NCBI GenBank assembly: GCA_963716115.1
Contig: CAVQSZ010000034.1
Span: forward strand, 51,712 to 115,711
Direction: 5' to 3'
Source: AP-15 sp963716115
GTDB taxonomy: Bacteria > Pseudomonadota > Alphaproteobacteria > ATCC43930 > CGMCC-115725
DNA: 64,000 nt
This document shows positions 62,236-64,000 of this stretch, piece after piece (positions within the stretch are counted from its first letter, which is position 1; each line of letters begins with the position of its first letter). The notes below the pieces were generated by a model. The model was not told where the DNA came from. It saw only the letters and a program-made list of their open reading frames with translations, and ran no database searches. The position numbers were made by a program, and so were the translations under genes.

Positions 62236-63357
62236 ATGTCACTAGATGAGCGAGTGAGAGATTTAATGGCGGCGTTTCAGAAGACCACATACTTTCAGTG
62301 GATGGCGCGTCAAAGGATACCTGTAATCGATGGTTACGGCGTTGAAGACGTGCGCGAAGTGGAGATGGATTATTGGCCACGGCTCGGAGGGAGAGCGGCT
62401 TTAATCAATCTCTATGGCATGGAAGGCGTCACCGGCATGTATGTCGGCGAGATTCCTGCCGGCGGCGCGTTGAAGCCGGAAAAACATTTTTACGAAGAAG
62501 TGTTCGTCATCCTCGAGGGCAGGGCGCCACCGAAGTATGGCAGGACGGCGGAAGAAACAGATGTTCGAGTGGGGGCCATGGAGCCTGTTCGCGCCGCCGC
62601 TCAACACCTGGCATCGCCTGATCAACGGCGGGCGGCAGCCAGTAAAATATTTATCGGTCACCAACGCGCCGTTGGTCATGGACATCGTCCATAACGAAGA
62701 TTTTATTTTTAATTGTCCATATAAGTTTTCCGACCGCTACTCGGGCGCCGACGGGTATTTCAATCAGGTCTAAAGCGCTACGAGTCGGGCATGCAGCATA
62801 TTTGGGAGACAAATTTTATCATGGACATTCAAACGGCAGCGTGGACAAGAGGGAGGTGAAAGGCGCGGGAGTGCAAATCACCCAATTCGAAATGTCTGGC
62901 AATAGCTTGATCGGCCATCTGGCCAGTGGCCAGCGGGGCGATACCACAAAGCGCACTATCACGGTGCCGGGGCAATCTTACTGGGCTTGCAGTCATCGGG
63001 ATACGTTTTGCTCTGGTCGAAGGAGTTGGGAACTCATCCTTACCGAAGTGGTCGTGGCGAGGGCGTTGTGGAAGTCAAATGGAAAGAGGGAAGTGTTTAC
63101 TGTCCTCCCGGAGGCTGGTTCCACCAGCATTTCAATACCGGTGCCAAGCTGCGCGCCACCTTGCGATCCGCTATGGCAGCAGGGTTCACCCCATCGGCTT
63201 TAAGATTGCCGACAAGCGGAGCGAAGACGGGGTCTACATCGATGTCAAGCGAGGCGGCACCTTAATAGAATACGCCGACGAAGATCCGTACATCCGGCGT
63301 CACTACGAAGACGAAATGAGGAAAACAGGAGTGCCCTGCGAGATGCCGAATGTATGA
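62236..63357 (+). pseudogene. Bicupin (gentisate-dioxygenase-like fold) gene with several frame breaks
   Basis: The combined reading gives a protein of about 370 residues. It starts MSLDERVRDLMAAFQKTTYF and has GVTGMYVGEIPAGGAL and HFYEEVFVILEGRG in the first cupin. WGPWSLFAPPLNTWHRLING follows, then a second cupin with RYHKAHYHGAGAILLGLQSS and CPPGGWFHQHFNTG. It ends GVPCEMPNV at 63357. Frame breaks lie near 62525, 62775, 62940 and 63155. The His clusters needed for a metal centre are still encoded. It may be a true pseudogene or poor consensus sequence. Confidence 0.65.
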
Positions 63358-63383
63358 GGCAGGGGTGACTGGCCGGTCGCTCC

Positions 63384-63611
63384 TAGGGAAGGATCTTCTC
63401 GGCGAATTTGGCCAAAGGGATTCTCACCTGCGTGTAGGATGGTTCCAGTTCGGCCCGCGCCGGAATGGCTACGAATATTTTTCGCTTCTTGCAGAGTCCT
63501 TTCCCAATCCTTCTTCCAGTTAGACTGCGCGAGGAGATCTCCAGCCGAGCCGCAGAGAAACAACGCAGGAAGAACTGACCAAATGAAGCGATATCTCCTT
63601 CGGAAAAACAT
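63384..63611 (-). pseudogene. N-terminal remnant of an extracellular solute-binding protein
   Basis: A signal peptide (MFFRRRYRFIWSVLPALFLC) leads to SNWKKDWERTLQEAKN, the usual start of family-1 binding proteins found in such clusters. The frame then slips; the better frame reads FVAIPARAELEPSYTQ and ends at a TAG at 63384. A full-length protein would be four to five times longer. It starts 17 bases after the ModA-like gene stop. Confidence 0.5.
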
Positions 63612-63628
63612 CGGTGTGGGTTCTCCTT

Positions 63629-64000
63629 TTATTGGATGCCTGCTGCGGCAAAAACTTTTTGTGCCACGGGCCCGGTGAGGAAGCGGACGAACTCCCACGC
63701 CGCTTCCGGAGCGGCCCCTGCGGTTAGGACGGCGGCGGCGTATGCCGTGTAGTTTTGGATTTCTGGTGGCAATGGCCCGACGAATTTGAGGCCCTTGCTT
63801 TCGCCCTGATGATGACGGTGGTTGCGCCGAAGCCGATTTCGTCGCCCTTGCCTTTGCAAATGTGTTCGAGCACGGCTGCGGCATCTGGGTAGCGCACGGT
63901 CTTGGTTTTCAAGCGTTCCGCGATTCCCAGGCGCTCGAATAGACTTTCTAGATAGATCCCGGTTGACGCCTGGTTGTAAACCACTGATTTGGCGGTCAGC
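63629..64000 (-). CDS. ModA-like molybdate/solute-binding protein, partial, one frame break
   Basis: This is the C-terminal part of a family-11 (ModA-like) binding protein whose start lies beyond the right edge. VVYNQASTGIYLESLFERLG and VRYPDAAAVLEHICKGKGDE come first. After a one-base slip near 63808 come KGLKFVGPLPPEIQNYTAYA and the family ending AAWEFVRFLTGPVAQKVFAA. Molybdate is the typical ligand for ModA, but many relatives bind other anions. Confidence 0.72.
   Translation of the reverse strand, partial: ADRQISGLQPGVNRDLSRKSIRAPGNRGTLENQDRALPRCRSRARTHLQRQGRRNRLRRNHRHHQGESKGLKFVGPLPPEIQNYTAYAAAVLTAGAAPEAAWEFVRFLTGPVAQKVFAAAGIQ

Larger units (their letters stand above)
57825..64000. mobile_element. 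Lower-GC segment beginning at the tRNA fragment (island or contig chimera)
   Basis: From the tRNA fragment to the end of the window, coding sequence uses visibly more A/T at third positions. Intergenic regions are AT-rich (for example 60290-60520), and the gene set is unlike the left part: solute-binding proteins, LLM, GNAT and bicupin. No integrase is in view. Integration next to tRNA-Leu would explain the sharp edge; a misassembly at a conserved tRNA is the alternative. 57825-58047 itself holds no gene I can support. Confidence 0.45.

Overview
The window is a high-GC Alphaproteobacterial chromosome segment. The best evidence is the housekeeping block at 22.5-28.9 kb: an NlpD-like LysM/M23 lipoprotein, a DUF815 ATPase, yajC, secD, secF and an Mth938-domain protein, an order familiar from Rhizobiales and Rhodospirillales. 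I cannot name a genus. From about 57.83 kb to the right end, base composition and codon use change visibly to lower GC. The change falls exactly at a 3' fragment of tRNA-Leu(UAA), so this part is either a tRNA-integrated island or a chimeric contig join.

Layout. 0.1-1.5 kb: a Bax-inhibitor-1 membrane protein with its terminator, then a MazE/MazF-like toxin-antitoxin pair with a palindromic operator. 1.6-5.6 kb (minus strand): a catabolic or uptake cluster with a damaged histidinol-dehydrogenase-family gene, an ABC substrate-binding protein, an SDR dehydrogenase and a TRAP-type binding protein. 5.7-19.8 kb (minus strand): a secretion block of regulator (HTH-TolB-TPR), RTX protein, HlyB-like ABC exporter, HlyD-like adaptor, VgrG, TPR protein, PAAR-like effector with a C-terminal toxin candidate, and a candidate immunity protein. 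It joins type I secretion genes to type VI spike and effector genes. 20-22.4 kb: a DUF1127 protein, an amidohydrolase and an NHL-repeat protein. 22.5-28.9 kb: the envelope and Sec block, in which a GIY-YIG nuclease gene flanked by inverted repeats sits between yajC and secD. 29-31.7 kb: an exosortase-like protein, a partner gene, a tiny protein with a sorting-signal-like C-terminus, and small secreted proteins. 31.9-45.7 kb: accessory catabolism and transport (MFS, ABM-like, VOC, M19 dipeptidase, acyl-CoA ligase, quinone reductase, DoxX, peptide-binding protein, luciferase-like oxidoreductase, amidase, DUF6883/DUF4926 pair, CinA). 45.9-48.8 kb: an ABC exporter and a family-2 glycosyltransferase. 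48.9-57.8 kb: a very large sensor kinase with about ten GAF domains, a single-domain response regulator and a receiver-adenylate cyclase. 57.8-64 kb: the lower-GC segment with a luciferase-like oxidoreductase, three or four solute-binding proteins without permeases, a GNAT acetyltransferase and a broken bicupin.

Single-base frame breaks are unusually frequent: more than twenty, in about fourteen genes. Many lie in homopolymer or repeat tracts where both frames still encode well-conserved protein. I therefore read most of them as sequence or assembly errors rather than biological decay, and for interrupted genes I give the span of the whole gene. No rRNA, complete tRNA, CRISPR array or transposase was seen. 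No intergenic stretch exceeds about 300 bases. The longest (17792-18083, 57825-58047, 60290-60528, 27300-27519, 30625-30840) hold only the sites listed, or nothing I can recognise.
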